Shown piece by piece: positions 21,111 to 33,657 of a stretch of 64,000 nucleotides of DNA (within the stretch, counting starts at the first letter, position 1; each line of letters begins with the position of its first letter). Source of the DNA: Pseudomonas sp. IAC-BECa141 (GTDB lineage: Bacteria > Pseudomonadota > Gammaproteobacteria > Pseudomonadales > Pseudomonadaceae); the NCBI RefSeq assembly GCF_020544405.1, contig NZ_CP065410.1, positions 434,001-498,000 on the forward strand, read 5' to 3'. Position numbers and translations under genes: made by a program. The notes beneath the pieces were generated by a model. The model was given only the letters and a program-made list of their open reading frames with translations, was not told the origin of the DNA and made no database searches.

Positions 21111-22712
21111 ATGACTAGTTTGCATGCCGACGAGGCGTTCCTCGGCCATTTCCAGTTAAGTCACGACCCTTTCGCGCCGCGGGTTCCGGGCTTCAAATTC
21201 TTTCCGGCCCAGCGCAAGCCGGTGCTGGGGCAGCTGCATCATCTGGCGCGTTACAGCCAGTTGCTGCTGGTGGTTACCGGCCCGCAGGGCAGCGGCAAGA
21301 CCCTGCTGCGTCAGGCGCTGGTCGCCAGCACCAACAAGCAATCGGTGCAGAGCGTTGTCGTTTCCGCCCGTGGCGCAGGCGATGCAGCCGGCGTGCTGCG
21401 TCAGATCGCCCAAGCGCTGGACGTGGCGCAGGCCGAGGTCGGGGCGATTCTCGATCAGGTCGTACAGTTGGCGCTGACAGGGCAGGAAGTCTATCTGCTG
21501 GTTGACGATGCCGAGCAGCTCGACGAGTCCGCGCTTGAAGCCCTGATGGCGCTGGGCGCCGGCGCTCCGGAAGGCCGCCCGCATGTGTTCCTGTTCGGTG
21601 AGTCGTCGCTGATTGCCCAGCTCGAGGCTTTGCACCTTGAGGAAGAGCGCTTCCACGTCATCGAATTGCAGCCGTACACCGAAGAAGAAACCCGCGAGTA
21701 TCTCGACCAGCGGCTGGAAGGCGCGGGCCGGGGTGTCGAACTTTTCACCGCGGATCAGATCTCTGATATTCACGAAAGCTCCGAGGGTTGGCCGGGCAAC
21801 ATCAACCAGGTCGCTCGCGATGCTCTGATCGAAGTCATGATTGCAAGCCGCTCCGCGGTCAAGCGTCCAAGTATGGGGTTCAACATGCCGAAGAAACACG
21901 TATTGGCGATTTCCGCCGTCGTTGTGGTCGCGGTCGCTGCCGCCTGGCTGATGCCGGGTCGCAACAAGGCGCCGACCACCGGTGCGCCGGCCAACGAGCA
22001 GGCGCAACTGCCATTGGGCCAGGGCACGCCGCAGGCGGGTGGCGCGCCGTCCGTCGAATTCAACGGCAATACCCAGCCGATGCCGCTGCCGCTGGTCGGC
22101 AACTCGCAACCGGTGATGCGCGGTCCGTTGGCTGAAGCGGCTGGCGGCATTACCGAAGGCGACGACGGTGTGCCGGTCGAAGGTTCCAGCAACACGCCAC
22201 CGACCGTGACCACCACTGCGCCACCGGCGGGCGTTCCGGCCGGACCTGCGCCGACCCCGGTTCCGGTTCCGGCAGCCAAACCGACCCCGGCGCCAACCCA
22301 GGTCGCTAGCGCCAAGCCTGCGCCTGCTCCTGCCGCTCCAGCGGCCAAACCGGCTCCTGCGCCTGCCAAGCCTGTTGCCGCCGCCAAACCTGCCGAGAAG
22401 CCGGTCACCGTCGCCAAGGCAGCCGGTGGCAGCTGGTACGCCGGTCAGCCGACCAGCAACTACGTGGTGCAGATCCTCGGCACCAGCTCCGAAGCGACCG
22501 CGCAAAACTTCGTCAAGGAGCAGGGCGGCGAGTACCGTTACTTCAAGAAAGTCCTCAACGGCAAGCCTCTGTACGTGATCACCTACGGCAACTTCGCCAA
22601 TCGTGATGCAGCCGTTTCTGCCATCAAGGCCTTGCCAGCGAAGGTTCAGGCTGGTAAACCTTGGCCTCGCACTGTCGCCAGCGTCCAACAGGAACTGGCA
22701 ACAACTCGCTGA
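21111..22712 (+). CDS. DamX-like ATPase/SPOR-domain membrane protein
   Basis: A 533-residue protein with an N-terminal ExeA-like AAA domain (Walker A GPQGSGKT about 60-67, Walker B VYLLVDDAEQ about 125-134), one membrane helix at about 263-280 (VLAISAVVVVAVAAAWLMPG), a long Pro/Ala/Lys periplasmic linker, and a C-terminal SPOR domain (YVVQILGTSSEATAQNFVKE) that would bind septal peptidoglycan. This is the layout of the DamX proteins found downstream of aroB in many gamma-proteobacteria. It follows aroB by ten bases, so co-transcription is likely. Role inferred: division-site factor. Confidence 0.88.
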   Translation: MTSLHADEAFLGHFQLSHDPFAPRVPGFKFFPAQRKPVLGQLHHLARYSQLLLVVTGPQGSGKTLLRQALVASTNKQSVQSVVVSARGAGDAAGVLRQIAQALDVAQAEVGAILDQVVQLALTGQEVYLLVDDAEQLDESALEALMALGAGAPEGRPHVFLFGESSLIAQLEALHLEEERFHVIELQPYTEEETREYLDQRLEGAGRGVELFTADQISDIHESSEGWPGNINQVARDALIEVMIASRSAVKRPSMGFNMPKKHVLAISAVVVVAVAAAWLMPGRNKAPTTGAPANEQAQLPLGQGTPQAGGAPSVEFNGNTQPMPLPLVGNSQPVMRGPLAEAAGGITEGDDGVPVEGSSNTPPTVTTTAPPAGVPAGPAPTPVPVPAAKPTPAPTQVASAKPAPAPAAPAAKPAPAPAKPVAAAKPAEKPVTVAKAAGGSWYAGQPTSNYVVQILGTSSEATAQNFVKEQGGEYRYFKKVLNGKPLYVITYGNFANRDAAVSAIKALPAKVQAGKPWPRTVASVQQELATTR

Positions 22713-22718
22713 AGATTC

Positions 22719-22739
22719 GGCGGCCTTACCCAGGCCGCC
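22719..22739 (+). terminator. Hairpin after the DamX-like gene
   Basis: GGCGGCCT and AGGCCGCC arms (8 bp) six bases after the stop. There is no strong T tract, so termination may be partial or Rho-assisted. Confidence 0.55.
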
Positions 22740-22923
22740 TCTCCAAGCACCTCAAAATTTCTACAAGTGCGCGCTTCCTTTCAGGTCGCGTGCCTTGTGG
22801 TGTCTGCGTCACAGTAGTCTTTGAGTCGTTGCGGTCAAAATTAAAAAAGTTTTGACTAGCACAGCAGATCGCTTTAAACCTTTCACAAATGCGACATGAA
22901 TTTGCGACATTTCGTCGTCAAAT

Positions 22924-22952
22924 TTGTGAGCCTCTGTGTCGCTGTGTACAAT
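22924..22952 (+). promoter_or_regulatory. Candidate sigma-70 promoter of gltBD
   Basis: TTGTGA, 17 bases, TACAAT, 110 bases before the gltB start. The 349-base gap 22713-23061 holds this element, the hairpin at 22719, and an AT-rich stretch near 22840-22880 with another weaker box pair (TTGACT at 22852, TAAACC at 22875). No ORF in the gap looks coding. Confidence 0.5.
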
Positions 22953-23061
22953 GACCACCCTTTTGCCCCCGCAAAGCCGGCGTACGTTCGGCGCGGCAAG
23001 CAAGTGGTTGAATTGAAAAGAAATTTGCCTCGACAAGAGGCAGCCTGGTGAGAAAGTGTCT

Positions 23062-26000
23062 ATGAAAGCAGGTCTGTACCAACCAGATGAATTCAAGGAT
23101 AACTGCGGTTTCGGCCTGATAGCCCATATGCAGGGCGAACCCAGTCATACCCTTTTGCAAACGGCCATCGAGGCCCTGACCTGCATGACCCACCGCGGTG
23201 GGATTAATGCCGACGGCAAGACCGGTGACGGTTGCGGTCTGCTGATTCAAAAGCCCGACGTGTTCCTGCGTGCCATTGCCCAGGAAACCTTCAGCGTCGA
23301 GCTGCCCAAGCAATATGCCGTGGGCATGGTTTTCTTCAATCAGGATCCGGCCAAGGCCGAAGCCGCTCGCGAGAACATGAACCGCGAGATCCTGGCCGAA
23401 GGCCTGCAACTGATCGGCTGGCGCAAAGTGCCAATCGACACCAGCGTCCTCGGCCGCCTGGCCCTTGAGCGCCTGCCGCAGATCGAGCAGGTGTACATCG
23501 GTGGCGAAGGCCTGAGCGATCAGGACATGGCGGTCAAGCTGTTCAGCGCCCGTCGTCGTTCTTCCGTGGCCAACGCTGCCGATACCGACCACTACATCTG
23601 CAGCTTTTCCCACAAGACCATCATTTATAAAGGCCTGATGATGCCGGCCGACCTGGCCGCGTTCTATCCGGACCTGGGTGACCAGCGCCTGCAAACCGCA
23701 ATCTGCGTGTTTCACCAGCGCTTCTCCACCAACACCCTGCCGAAATGGCCGCTGGCCCAGCCATTCCGCTTCCTCGCCCACAACGGCGAGATCAACACCA
23801 TCACCGGCAACCGCAACTGGGCCCAGGCCCGCCGCACCAAGTTCACCAACGATCTGATGGATCTGGAAGAACTCGGCCCGCTGGTCAACCGTGTCGGTTC
23901 CGACTCCTCGAGCATGGACAACATGCTCGAACTGATGGTCACCGGCGGCATCGACCTGTTCCGTGGCGTGCGGATGATCATTCCGCCAGCGTGGCAGAAC
24001 GTCGAAACCATGGACCCGGACCTGCGTGCGTTCTACGAGTACAACTCGATGCACATGGAGCCGTGGGACGGCCCGGCCGGCGTGGTAATGACCGACGGTC
24101 GCTACGCGGTGTGCCTGCTCGACCGTAACGGTCTGCGCCCGGCGCGCTGGGTCACCACCACCAACGGTTTCATCACTCTCGCGTCGGAAATCGGCGTGTG
24201 GGACTACAAGCCTGAAGACGTGATTGCCAAAGGCCGTGTCGGCCCGGGCCAGATCTTCGCCGTGGACACCGAAACCGGGCAGATCCTCGACACCGACGCG
24301 ATCGACAACCGTCTGAAATCCCGTCATCCGTACAAGCAATGGCTGCGCAAGAATGCCCTGCGCATTCAGGCGACCATGGAAGACAACGATCACGGTTCGG
24401 CTTTCTACGACGTCGATCAACTCAAGCAATACATGAAGATGTATCAGGTCACGTTCGAAGAACGCGATCAGGTACTGCGTCCGCTTGGCGAACAAGGCTA
24501 TGAAGCCGTTGGTTCGATGGGCGACGACACGCCGATGGCCGTGCTGTCCCAGCGCGTGCGCACGCCGTACGACTATTTCCGCCAGCAGTTTGCGCAGGTG
24601 ACCAACCCGCCGATCGACCCGCTGCGTGAAGCGATCGTGATGTCGCTGGAAATCTGCCTCGGTGCCGAGCGCAACATCTTCCAGGAATCGCCGGAACACG
24701 CCTCGCGCGTGATCCTCAGCTCGCCGGTCATTTCCCCGGCCAAGTGGCGCTCGCTGATGAACCTCGACCGCCCGGGTTTCGAGCGGCAGATCATCGATCT
24801 CAACTACGATGAAAGCGTCGGTCTCGAAGCGGCGATCCGCAACGTCGCCGATCAGGCTGAAGAAGCCGTGCGTGCCGGTCGTACCCAGATCGTCCTGAGC
24901 GACCGCCATATCGCGCCGGGCAAGCTGCCGATCCACGCCTCGCTGGCCACCGGCGCGGTGCACCATCGCCTGACCGAAAAAGGCCTGCGCTGCGACTCCA
25001 ACATCCTGGTTGAAACCGCCACTGCACGCGATCCGCACCACTTCGCCGTACTGATCGGTTTCGGCGCCTCGGCGGTCTATCCGTTCCTGGCGTACGAAGT
25101 GCTGGGCGACCTGATCCGGACCGGTGAAGTGCTGGGCGACCTCTACGAGGTGTTCAAGAACTACCGTAAGGGCATCACCAAGGGTCTGTTGAAGATCCTG
25201 TCGAAGATGGGCATCTCGACCATCGCGTCGTATCGCGGTGCTCAGCTGTTCGAAGCCATCGGCCTGTCCGAGGAAGTCTGCGAGCTGAGCTTCCGTGGCG
25301 TGCCGAGCCGTATCAAGGGTGCGCGTTTCGTCGACATCGAAGCCGAGCAGAAAGCTCTGGCCACCGAAGCCTGGAGTCCGCGCAAGCCGATCCAGCAGGG
25401 CGGTCTGCTGAAGTTCGTCCACGGTGGCGAATACCATGCCTACAACCCGGACGTGGTCAACACCCTGCAAGCCGCGGTGCAACAGGGCGACTACGCCAAA
25501 TTCAAGGAATACACCTCGCTGGTGGACAACCGTCCGGTGTCGATGATCCGCGACCTGTTCAAGGTCAAGACCCTCGACAAGCCACTGGACATCAGCGAAG
25601 TCGAGCCGCTGGAATCGGTACTCAAGCGCTTCGACTCCGCCGGCATCTCGCTGGGCGCCCTGTCGCCGGAAGCTCACGAAGCCCTGGCCGAAGCCATGAA
25701 CCGCCTCGGTGCGCGTTCCAACTCCGGCGAAGGCGGCGAAGACCCGGCGCGCTACGGCACCATCAAGAGCTCGAAAATCAAACAGGTCGCGACCGGCCGT
25801 TTCGGCGTGACCCCGGAATACCTGGTCAACGCCGAAGTGCTGCAGATCAAGGTTGCCCAGGGCGCCAAGCCGGGTGAAGGCGGTCAACTGCCGGGCGGTA
25901 AAGTGAACGGGCTGATCGCCAAGCTGCGTTACGCAGTGCCGGGCGTGACCCTGATTTCGCCACCGCCGCACCACGACATCTATTCGATCGAAGATTTGTC

Positions 26001-27507
26001 GCAGCTGATCTTTGACCTGAAACAGGTCAACCCGAATGCGCTGGTCTCGGTGAAACTGGTGGCTGAAGCGGGCGTCGGCACCATCGCCGCCGGTGTGGCC
26101 AAGGCCTATGCGGACTTGATCACCATCTCCGGCTACGACGGCGGCACCGGTGCCTCGCCGCTGACTTCGATCAAATACGCCGGTGCGCCGTGGGAACTCG
26201 GCCTTGCCGAAACCCACCAGACCCTGCGCGGGAACGACCTGCGCGGCAAGGTCCGGGTGCAGACCGACGGCGGCCTGAAAACCGGCCTCGACGTGATCAA
26301 GGCAGCGATCCTCGGCGCCGAAAGCTTTGGCTTCGGCACCGCGCCGATGATCGCTCTGGGCTGCAAATACCTGCGTATCTGCCACCTGAACAACTGCGCC
26401 ACCGGTGTCGCCACCCAGAACGAGAAGTTGCGCAAGGATCACTACATCGGCACCGTCGACATGGTGGTGAACTTCTTCACCTACGTCGCCGAAGAAACCC
26501 GTGAGTGGCTGGCCAAGCTGGGCGTGCGTTCCCTCGAGGAGCTGATCGGCCGTACCGATCTGCTGGAAGTCCTCGAAGGCCAGACCGCCAAGCAGCATCA
26601 CCTGGATCTGACCCCGCTGCTGGGCAGCGATCACATCCCGGCGGACAAGCCTCAGTTCTGCGGCGTCGAGCGCAACCCGCCATTCGACCAGGGCCTGCTG
26701 GCCGAGAAAATGGTCGAGATGGCGACATCGGCGATCAACGACCTCAGCGGCGCCGAGTTCGATCTGGACATCTGCAACTGCGACCGTTCGATCGGCGCAC
26801 GGATCTCCGGCGAAATCGCGCGCAAGCACGGCAATCAGGGCATGGCGAAAGCGCCGATCACCTTCCGCTTCAAGGGCACTGCGGGTCAGAGCTTCGGCGT
26901 GTGGAACGCCGGCGGTCTGAACATGTACCTGGAAGGCGACGCCAACGACTACGTCGGCAAAGGCATGACCGGTGGCAAGCTGACCATCGTGCCGCCGAAA
27001 GGCAGCGTCTATAAGACTCAGGAAAGCGCCATCATCGGCAACACCTGCCTGTACGGCGCCACCGGCGGCAAGCTATTCGCCGCCGGCACCGCAGGCGAGC
27101 GTTTCGCCGTGCGCAACTCCGGTGCCCACACGGTTGTGGAAGGCACCGGCGATCACTGCTGCGAGTACATGACCGGTGGTTTTGTCTGCGTTCTGGGCAA
27201 GACCGGTTACAACTTCGGCTCTGGCATGACCGGTGGTTTCGCCTACGTGCTCGACCAGGACAACACCTTCGTTGACCGGGTCAACCACGAACTGGTGGAA
27301 ATCCAGCGGATCAGCGGCGAGGCGATGGAAGCCTATCGCAGCCACCTGCAGAACGTGCTGAACGAGTACGTCGCGGAAACCGACAGCGAGTGGGGTCGTG
27401 AACTCGCCGAGAACCTCGATGACTACTTGCGTCGTTTCTGGCTGGTCAAGCCGAAGGCTGCCAACCTGAAGTCGTTGCTTTCCAGCACCCGTGCCAACCC
27501 GCAGTGA
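23062..27507 (+). CDS. gltB: Glutamate synthase (NADPH), large subunit
   Basis: GltB transfers the amide of glutamine to 2-oxoglutarate. 1481 residues. A short propeptide precedes the glutaminase nucleophile Cys15 ([16 protein letters not shown]). The central and FMN-binding synthase domains follow ([19 protein letters not shown]), then the 3Fe-4S cysteine cluster in [15 protein letters not shown], and a C-terminal GXGXG beta-helix ([31 protein letters not shown]). The ATG at 23062 is chosen because GGTGAG lies nine bases before it; a GTG two codons upstream is too close. Operon with gltD. Confidence 0.98.
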   Translation: MKAGLYQPDEFKDNCGFGLIAHMQGEPSHTLLQTAIEALTCMTHRGGINADGKTGDGCGLLIQKPDVFLRAIAQETFSVELPKQYAVGMVFFNQDPAKAEAARENMNREILAEGLQLIGWRKVPIDTSVLGRLALERLPQIEQVYIGGEGLSDQDMAVKLFSARRRSSVANAADTDHYICSFSHKTIIYKGLMMPADLAAFYPDLGDQRLQTAICVFHQRFSTNTLPKWPLAQPFRFLAHNGEINTITGNRNWAQARRTKFTNDLMDLEELGPLVNRVGSDSSSMDNMLELMVTGGIDLFRGVRMIIPPAWQNVETMDPDLRAFYEYNSMHMEPWDGPAGVVMTDGRYAVCLLDRNGLRPARWVTTTNGFITLASEIGVWDYKPEDVIAKGRVGPGQIFAVDTETGQILDTDAIDNRLKSRHPYKQWLRKNALRIQATMEDNDHGSAFYDVDQLKQYMKMYQVTFEERDQVLRPLGEQGYEAVGSMGDDTPMAVLSQRVRTPYDYFRQQFAQVTNPPIDPLREAIVMSLEICLGAERNIFQESPEHASRVILSSPVISPAKWRSLMNLDRPGFERQIIDLNYDESVGLEAAIRNVADQAEEAVRAGRTQIVLSDRHIAPGKLPIHASLATGAVHHRLTEKGLRCDSNILVETATARDPHHFAVLIGFGASAVYPFLAYEVLGDLIRTGEVLGDLYEVFKNYRKGITKGLLKILSKMGISTIASYRGAQLFEAIGLSEEVCELSFRGVPSRIKGARFVDIEAEQKALATEAWSPRKPIQQGGLLKFVHGGEYHAYNPDVVNTLQAAVQQGDYAKFKEYTSLVDNRPVSMIRDLFKVKTLDKPLDISEVEPLESVLKRFDSAGISLGALSPEAHEALAEAMNRLGARSNSGEGGEDPARYGTIKSSKIKQVATGRFGVTPEYLVNAEVLQIKVAQGAKPGEGGQLPGGKVNGLIAKLRYAVPGVTLISPPPHHDIYSIEDLSQLIFDLKQVNPNALVSVKLVAEAGVGTIAAGVAKAYADLITISGYDGGTGASPLTSIKYAGAPWELGLAETHQTLRGNDLRGKVRVQTDGGLKTGLDVIKAAILGAESFGFGTAPMIALGCKYLRICHLNNCATGVATQNEKLRKDHYIGTVDMVVNFFTYVAEETREWLAKLGVRSLEELIGRTDLLEVLEGQTAKQHHLDLTPLLGSDHIPADKPQFCGVERNPPFDQGLLAEKMVEMATSAINDLSGAEFDLDICNCDRSIGARISGEIARKHGNQGMAKAPITFRFKGTAGQSFGVWNAGGLNMYLEGDANDYVGKGMTGGKLTIVPPKGSVYKTQESAIIGNTCLYGATGGKLFAAGTAGERFAVRNSGAHTVVEGTGDHCCEYMTGGFVCVLGKTGYNFGSGMTGGFAYVLDQDNTFVDRVNHELVEIQRISGEAMEAYRSHLQNVLNEYVAETDSEWGRELAENLDDYLRRFWLVKPKAANLKSLLSSTRANPQ

Positions 27508-28959
<1,452 letters not shown>

Positions 28960-28989
28960 ACCCGGATCCTGAAACAAAAGCAATAACTC

Positions 28990-29080
28990 TGTGGGAGCGA
29001 GCTTGCTCGCGAAATCGGCCTGTCAGTCAACTTCAATGTTGGATGTACAGGCCTATTCGCGAGCAAGCTCGCTCCCACAG
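28990..29080. repeat. REP-type inverted repeat pair
   Basis: TGTGGGAGCGAGCTTGCTCG and its inverse complement in the gltD-hemE gap, with a 40-base centre. Same subtype as the copies at 1564 and 44217. Confidence 0.9.
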
Positions 29081-29212
29081 TTGTTTCTCGCTGTTGCTGA
29101 TGCCCCGTATTTATTGCGACAAATTGACCCGATAGACAAAAGGCTGACCTGCATCCGTGCCTTTTGCGTCGCGCTCTGAGAAAATGCCCGCACTTTTTTT
29201 CCGGATGCCGAC

Positions 29213-30280
29213 ATGACTGCCCTGAAGAACGACCGTTTCCTCCGCGCCCTGCTCAAGCAACCCGTAGACGTCACCCCTGTGTGGATGATGCGCCAGGCCG
29301 GCCGCTACCTGCCGGAATACCGCGCCAGCCGCGCCCAGGCCGGTGATTTCATGAGCCTGTGCATGAATCCGGAATTCGCCTGCGAAGTCACGCTGCAACC
29401 CCTCGACCGCTATCCGCAACTGGACGCGGCGATCCTGTTCTCCGACATCCTCACCATTCCCGATGCCATGGGCCAGGGCCTGTACTTCGAGACCGGTGAA
29501 GGTCCGCGCTTCAAGAAAGTCGTCAGCACCCTGGCCGACATCGAAGCCCTGCCGATCCCGGATCCACACAAAGACCTCGGCTACGTGATGGACGCGGTCA
29601 GCACCATCCGCCGCGAACTGAACGGTCGCGTGCCGCTGATCGGTTTCTCCGGCAGCCCGTGGACCCTCGCCACCTACATGGTCGAAGGCGGCTCGTCGAA
29701 AGACTTCCGCAAGACCAAGGCGATGCTCTACGACAACCCGCAAGCCATGCACCTGCTGCTGGACAAGCTGGCGCAGTCGGTGACTGGGTACCTCAACGGC
29801 CAGATCCAGGCCGGTGCGCAAGCGGTGCAGATTTTCGACACCTGGGGCGGCAACCTGTCGGCGGCGGCGTATCAGGAATTCTCCCTGGCCTACATGAAGA
29901 AAATCGTCAGCGGCCTGATCCGCGAGCACGACGGTCGCAAAGTGCCGGTGATCCTCTTCACCAAGAACGGCGGCCTGTGGCTGGAAAGCATCGCCGACGC
30001 TGGCGCCGATGCGCTGGGTCTGGACTGGACCTGCGACATCGGCAACGCCCGCGCCCTTGTTGGTGACAAGGTTGCGCTGCAAGGCAACATGGACCCGACC
30101 GTGCTCTATGCCAAACCTGAAGCGATCCGCACTGAAGTCGGGCGCATCCTCGCCAGCTACGGCAAGGGCAGCGGCCACGTGTTCAACCTCGGCCACGGCA
30201 TCACGCCGGAAGTTGATCCTGAGCATGCGGGTGCGTTCTTGCGTGCCGTACATGAGTTGTCGGCGCAGTATCACCAGTGA
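29213..30280 (+). CDS. hemE: Uroporphyrinogen decarboxylase
   Basis: Decarboxylates the four acetate side chains of uroporphyrinogen III to give coproporphyrinogen III in haem synthesis. 355 residues. Signature blocks are [17 protein letters not shown] near residues 21-37, [18 protein letters not shown] near 143-160, and [16 protein letters not shown] near the C terminus. The ATG at 29213 is preceded by CCGGATG. A strong bidirectional terminator follows the stop. Confidence 0.98.
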   Translation: MTALKNDRFLRALLKQPVDVTPVWMMRQAGRYLPEYRASRAQAGDFMSLCMNPEFACEVTLQPLDRYPQLDAAILFSDILTIPDAMGQGLYFETGEGPRFKKVVSTLADIEALPIPDPHKDLGYVMDAVSTIRRELNGRVPLIGFSGSPWTLATYMVEGGSSKDFRKTKAMLYDNPQAMHLLLDKLAQSVTGYLNGQIQAGAQAVQIFDTWGGNLSAAAYQEFSLAYMKKIVSGLIREHDGRKVPVILFTKNGGLWLESIADAGADALGLDWTCDIGNARALVGDKVALQGNMDPTVLYAKPEAIRTEVGRILASYGKGSGHVFNLGHGITPEVDPEHAGAFLRAVHELSAQYHQ

Positions 30281-30303
30281 TCGGCGCTCAGCTCTAATGG
30301 TAG

Positions 30304-30342
30304 AAAACAAAAACGCCCGGCTTATGCCGGGCGTTTTTGTTT
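30304..30342 (+). terminator. Bidirectional terminator between hemE and ptuB
   Basis: A perfect ten-base stem (AACGCCCGGC / GCCGGGCGTT) with a four-base loop, A-rich on the left and T-rich on the right. It lies 23 bases after hemE and 10 bases beyond the convergent ptuB stop, so it can serve both. Confidence 0.9.
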
Positions 30343-30351
30343 GCGATGGGT

Positions 30352-30996
30352 TTAGCGTCCAAGGAGCTGTTCGGCGTAGCGGGCGATGATGTGGTCGAAG
30401 GTTTTTTGATCGGGAATCGCGGTATTTCGGATCGCCGTCACCAACCGCTCAAGTTCTTCCTCGCTGACTTGCATGACAAACTCATCATCGAAGAGGCGGC
30501 GGATTGTGTCCTGCCGTCGATTTTTGAGGTAGGCGATGTCTAGCGCCAATACCTCGATCATCTTTGTGGCGGGAAGGTCGTCAGAATCTTTTGGCTGGAT
30601 TTCGCCGGTTCGCAGATATCGGAAGCGCTGTTCACAGTTCTCGTCGGTGGGAGAAATATGTTGGTTTTCGTCGAACCAGTTGCCCTTCTTATGGCCGCAG
30701 TGCAACGGATTGCCGGGCTTGGTTTCTCGCAGGCAGGAGGCATGAAGGTTGTGAAACTCCAACGCCAACTCTTCGAAATGCTCTTGAGGTCTGAAGTGCT
30801 CGATATGGCTGGTCGAGGCATCTATTTCCCGGCCGCAATAACAGCAGAAGAAGCCTTGCTCCTTAAGCAGGGCATTATGCAAATCCCGTTTTTGCGGGTT
30901 TTGTAGCGTTGGGTAAGTTGGGCTCCACTCGTCGTTCGCCGAGTTTTTCCAATCTGTAAATGAAGCGGGTTCAGTTCCTTTGAGCACTCGCTTCAT
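30352..30996 (-). CDS. ptuB: HNH nuclease of a Septu-like defence system (PtuB-like, TIGR02646-type)
   Basis: A 214-residue HNH-endonuclease-like protein. CxxC at 51-54 (FFCCYCGREI), HIEH at 64-67, NLHASC at 83-88 and HCGHKKG at 99-105 give the His/Asn/His and zinc-Cys pattern of the PtuB / retron-associated HNH family. It would be the DNA- or RNA-cleaving effector of Septu. Its ATG overlaps the ptuA stop by four bases, so the two are coupled. No reverse transcriptase or msr/msd-like sequence is nearby, which argues for plain Septu rather than a retron. Local GC is lower than in the neighbouring core genes. Confidence 0.78.
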   Translation of the reverse strand: MKRVLKGTEPASFTDWKNSANDEWSPTYPTLQNPQKRDLHNALLKEQGFFCCYCGREIDASTSHIEHFRPQEHFEELALEFHNLHASCLRETKPGNPLHCGHKKGNWFDENQHISPTDENCEQRFRYLRTGEIQPKDSDDLPATKMIEVLALDIAYLKNRRQDTIRRLFDDEFVMQVSEEELERLVTAIRNTAIPDQKTFDHIIARYAEQLLGR

Positions 30997-32261
30997 TTGC
31001 CGAGAATCTCCTTGCGCCTGATCAGTGCTTCGGCGCCGGCGAATTCCGGTAGGTCGGGAGCTTTCTTTTTCAGCGCCTCAAGTTGTGATTTTGCCTTTTC
31101 GAGGTCGTTGTCTTCCAACGTGGAAAAAAGCTCGGACAGCAGATCTTCGATTTCTGGTTCGCGCTGCGTAACGCCCATTACCTCTTCAAGCACGCTGCTG
31201 GAATCCAGACCGTAGGTGACCCGCGGATGAGTCGGATCCCCGTTGTGCAACAGGATTACTTCTTCAGGTTTCAGGCTGCCGATGATTTGTGGGGAGTGGC
31301 TTGCGGCGATGAATTGGACTTTGGGAAAAGCCTGTCTCAATGCAGGCACGATGCTGCGTTGCCAGGCCGGGTGAAGGTGGATATCCAGTTCGTCGATGAT
31401 GACCACGCCTGAGGTGTTTTTCAGGACATCTTTGCCCATGTGGGGGTTGAGGATGCACATGCGGCGGGCGATATCGGCGAACAATGCAATCATCCCGCGT
31501 TGACCATCACTTAGATTGCTGAACTTCGAAGTGGCGTTGCCGCCCATTTCAACAATCAAGCTCGCAAGTTCGACGTCGTAATAAAGTCCACTTGAGCCCG
31601 GTAACATCACTTGCAAGGCAGAATTTACCAGTGAAAGCTCATCGTAAAACTCAGTTACTGGCTTTGCAGACCGGAAAGCTTTTTGCAGTTGCTCCAATGT
31701 CTTTTTAACGAACCAACTTTCAAAGTCTTGCAGATTGGTGGCTGTGTTCGACCAATTCTTATAACCATCAAGTCGCGACAGTTTCAGTGATGCAGCCTGT
31801 TCGGTAGACGTGTTGGCGATAGTCCAGCGGCGGTCTGCTCGATAAAAGGCGATCAGCGGAAGGTCAATCTTGCCTGCGAGCGCAGAGGATGAGTTGAGAG
31901 CGTTGATGTCCACCACAGGTATAGGAGGAATCGAACCGTGTGAAGGTTGATGTTTTGCCCGAGCCCAGGATGAAGATTGAAACGCTTTGCCGTGGCCCTC
32001 TAAAACCAGCGGAAAAACCCTTTCGAATCGGTTTCCATTTTCGTGATGGTTGATGACCGTGCGCACATCTTCATCGTCGGAAAGCGTCATAGGATGGCCG
32101 ACTGAACCGAAGATATCGTTAAAGCTTTGTGCTACAGCATTCAGCAGCGACGTCTTCCCGCTCCCATTAACCCCCACCACCAGATTGAATCCCGGCTGAA
32201 AGTCGAACGTGGCATCTTCGTAGCAACGAAAATTCTTAATGTGGAGACGGTCCAGGCGCAT
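30993..32261 (-). CDS. ptuA: SMC/ABC-type ATPase of a Septu-like defence system (PtuA-like)
   Basis: A 422-residue AAA/ABC-type ATPase. It has N-terminal LDRLHIKNFRCYEDATFDF, Walker A GVNGSGKT at about 30-37, the ABC signature LSDGQRG at about 250-256, Walker B with D-loop VVIIDELDIHLHP at about 286-298, and the switch His in SHSPQ near 322. This is the architecture of PtuA and other OLD/RecF-like anti-phage ATPases. The ATG at 32261 has AAGGAAG seven bases upstream; an in-frame TTG six codons earlier is rejected. Pairing with an HNH gene is the basis for the Septu call. Only 77 bases separate it from the MFS gene upstream. Confidence 0.8.
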   Translation of the reverse strand: MRLDRLHIKNFRCYEDATFDFQPGFNLVVGVNGSGKTSLLNAVAQSFNDIFGSVGHPMTLSDDEDVRTVINHHENGNRFERVFPLVLEGHGKAFQSSSWARAKHQPSHGSIPPIPVVDINALNSSSALAGKIDLPLIAFYRADRRWTIANTSTEQAASLKLSRLDGYKNWSNTATNLQDFESWFVKKTLEQLQKAFRSAKPVTEFYDELSLVNSALQVMLPGSSGLYYDVELASLIVEMGGNATSKFSNLSDGQRGMIALFADIARRMCILNPHMGKDVLKNTSGVVIIDELDIHLHPAWQRSIVPALRQAFPKVQFIAASHSPQIIGSLKPEEVILLHNGDPTHPRVTYGLDSSSVLEEVMGVTQREPEIEDLLSELFSTLEDNDLEKAKSQLEALKKKAPDLPEFAGAEALIRRKEILGK

Positions 32262-32338
32262 TCTGGCTTCCTTTACCAAAGCAGACGAATGCCGTCAGTG
32301 TACCTTGGCCCGCCGTTACTGCTAGGGCGCAGTTGTGG

Positions 32339-33616
32339 CTAAACCTTTTCGCCACCACCCAAAGGCGGCAACTTCGCCAGCTTCAACGCCACCAACAGCG
32401 CCACCAGCAATAGCGCGCCGTTGAACAAACCAATACCGTTCCAGCCGCCAAGGTGCCAGAACACCCCGCCTGCCGTCCCGGCGATACTCGACCCGGCGTA
32501 ATAGCTGAACAGGTACAGCGACGACGCCTGGCCCTTGGCCTTGAGCGCCCGGCGGCCGATCCAGCTGCTGGCCACCGAGTGGGCGCCGAAGAAGCCGAAG
32601 GTGAAAACCAGCATGCCGACGATCACCAGTGGCAGCGGCGTGAACATCGTCAGGGCGAGGCCGGCGAACATCAGGGCAATGATGGCCCACAGCACTTTGC
32701 GGCGGCCCAGTTTGTCGGCCAGCGAACCGATTTTCGCCGAGCTGTAGATGCCCGACAGGTACACCACCGACAACAGCCCCACGAACACTTGATCCAGGTG
32801 ATACGGCTCGGCCAGCAGGCGATAACCGATGTAGTTGAACAGGGTGACGAACGCGCCCATCAGCACGAACGCTTCGAGGAACAGCAGCGGCAGGCCGGCA
32901 TCGCGAAAGTGCATGGTGAAGCCGTCGAGCAGGCTGCGTGGGTGCAGCGAGCGGGAACGGAAGTTGCGCGACTCCGGCAGGATTTTCCAGAATACCGCCG
33001 CCGCGATCAGCGCCAGACCACCGATCACCATCATCGCCGTGTGCCAGCTGACGAAGTCGATCAGCACGCCGGTGATCAGACGCCCGCTCATCCCGCCGAT
33101 CGCGTTGCCGCCGATGTACAAACCCATTGCCAGACCGATGTGCTGCGGGTGAATTTCCTCGCTCAGGTACGTCATTGCCACCGCCGCCAGACCACTCAAC
33201 GACAACCCGATCAGCGCACGCATGATCAGCACGCCGTGCCAGCTCGGCATCATCGAACTGGCGACGGTGCACAACGCAGCGGCAAACAGTGCGGCAACCA
33301 TCACCGGTTTGCGCCCGATCCGATCGGAAATCGGGCCAGTGATCAGCAGACCGAACGCCAGCATGCCGGTGGCCACCGACAGGATCAGGCTGCTCTGCGC
33401 CGCGTTGATCGAATATTCGTGGGACAGCAACGGCATCATCGGCTGCACGCAGTACAGCAGGGCGAACGTCGCGAAGCCGCCGCTGAACAGCGCAAGTACC
33501 GTGCGCATGAACGCGGGCGTGCCTTTCTCGATGTAGATCTCTTGCAGTTCGGTCAGCACATCGTCCGCCGCAGCGGGCGGAACTTCATGGGCCAGTGGAG
33601 CGACGGCGGTTTTCAC
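32339..33616 (-). CDS. MFS exporter, YnfM-like family
   Basis: A major facilitator transporter of 425 residues with twelve predicted helices. The inter-helix motif A is visible in GPISDRIGRKPVM and GSLADKLGRRKVLW. The start is GTG at 33614-33616, eight bases after GAGG; the frame upstream of it is antisense to the LysR gene. It is divergent from a LysR-type gene, the arrangement of E. coli ynfM/ynfL, whose MFS partner is described as a putative sugar efflux protein. Substrate unknown here. Confidence 0.9.
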   Translation of the reverse strand: MKTAVAPLAHEVPPAAADDVLTELQEIYIEKGTPAFMRTVLALFSGGFATFALLYCVQPMMPLLSHEYSINAAQSSLILSVATGMLAFGLLITGPISDRIGRKPVMVAALFAAALCTVASSMMPSWHGVLIMRALIGLSLSGLAAVAMTYLSEEIHPQHIGLAMGLYIGGNAIGGMSGRLITGVLIDFVSWHTAMMVIGGLALIAAAVFWKILPESRNFRSRSLHPRSLLDGFTMHFRDAGLPLLFLEAFVLMGAFVTLFNYIGYRLLAEPYHLDQVFVGLLSVVYLSGIYSSAKIGSLADKLGRRKVLWAIIALMFAGLALTMFTPLPLVIVGMLVFTFGFFGAHSVASSWIGRRALKAKGQASSLYLFSYYAGSSIAGTAGGVFWHLGGWNGIGLFNGALLLVALLVALKLAKLPPLGGGEKV

Positions 33617-33657
33617 ATCGGACCTCGGAGGGTGCGGGCAGGCAGTGAAAAAATCAT

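Noticed and set aside
22918..26829. 1303-codon open frame antisense to gltB
   Set aside because: It is the mirror of a GC-rich, highly conserved gene; the translated protein is His/Val/Arg-rich low-information sequence without family features.
30352..32338. Retron (HNH plus ATPase of the Ec78 type)
   Set aside because: No reverse transcriptase gene and no inverted-repeat msr/msd-like RNA region next to the pair.
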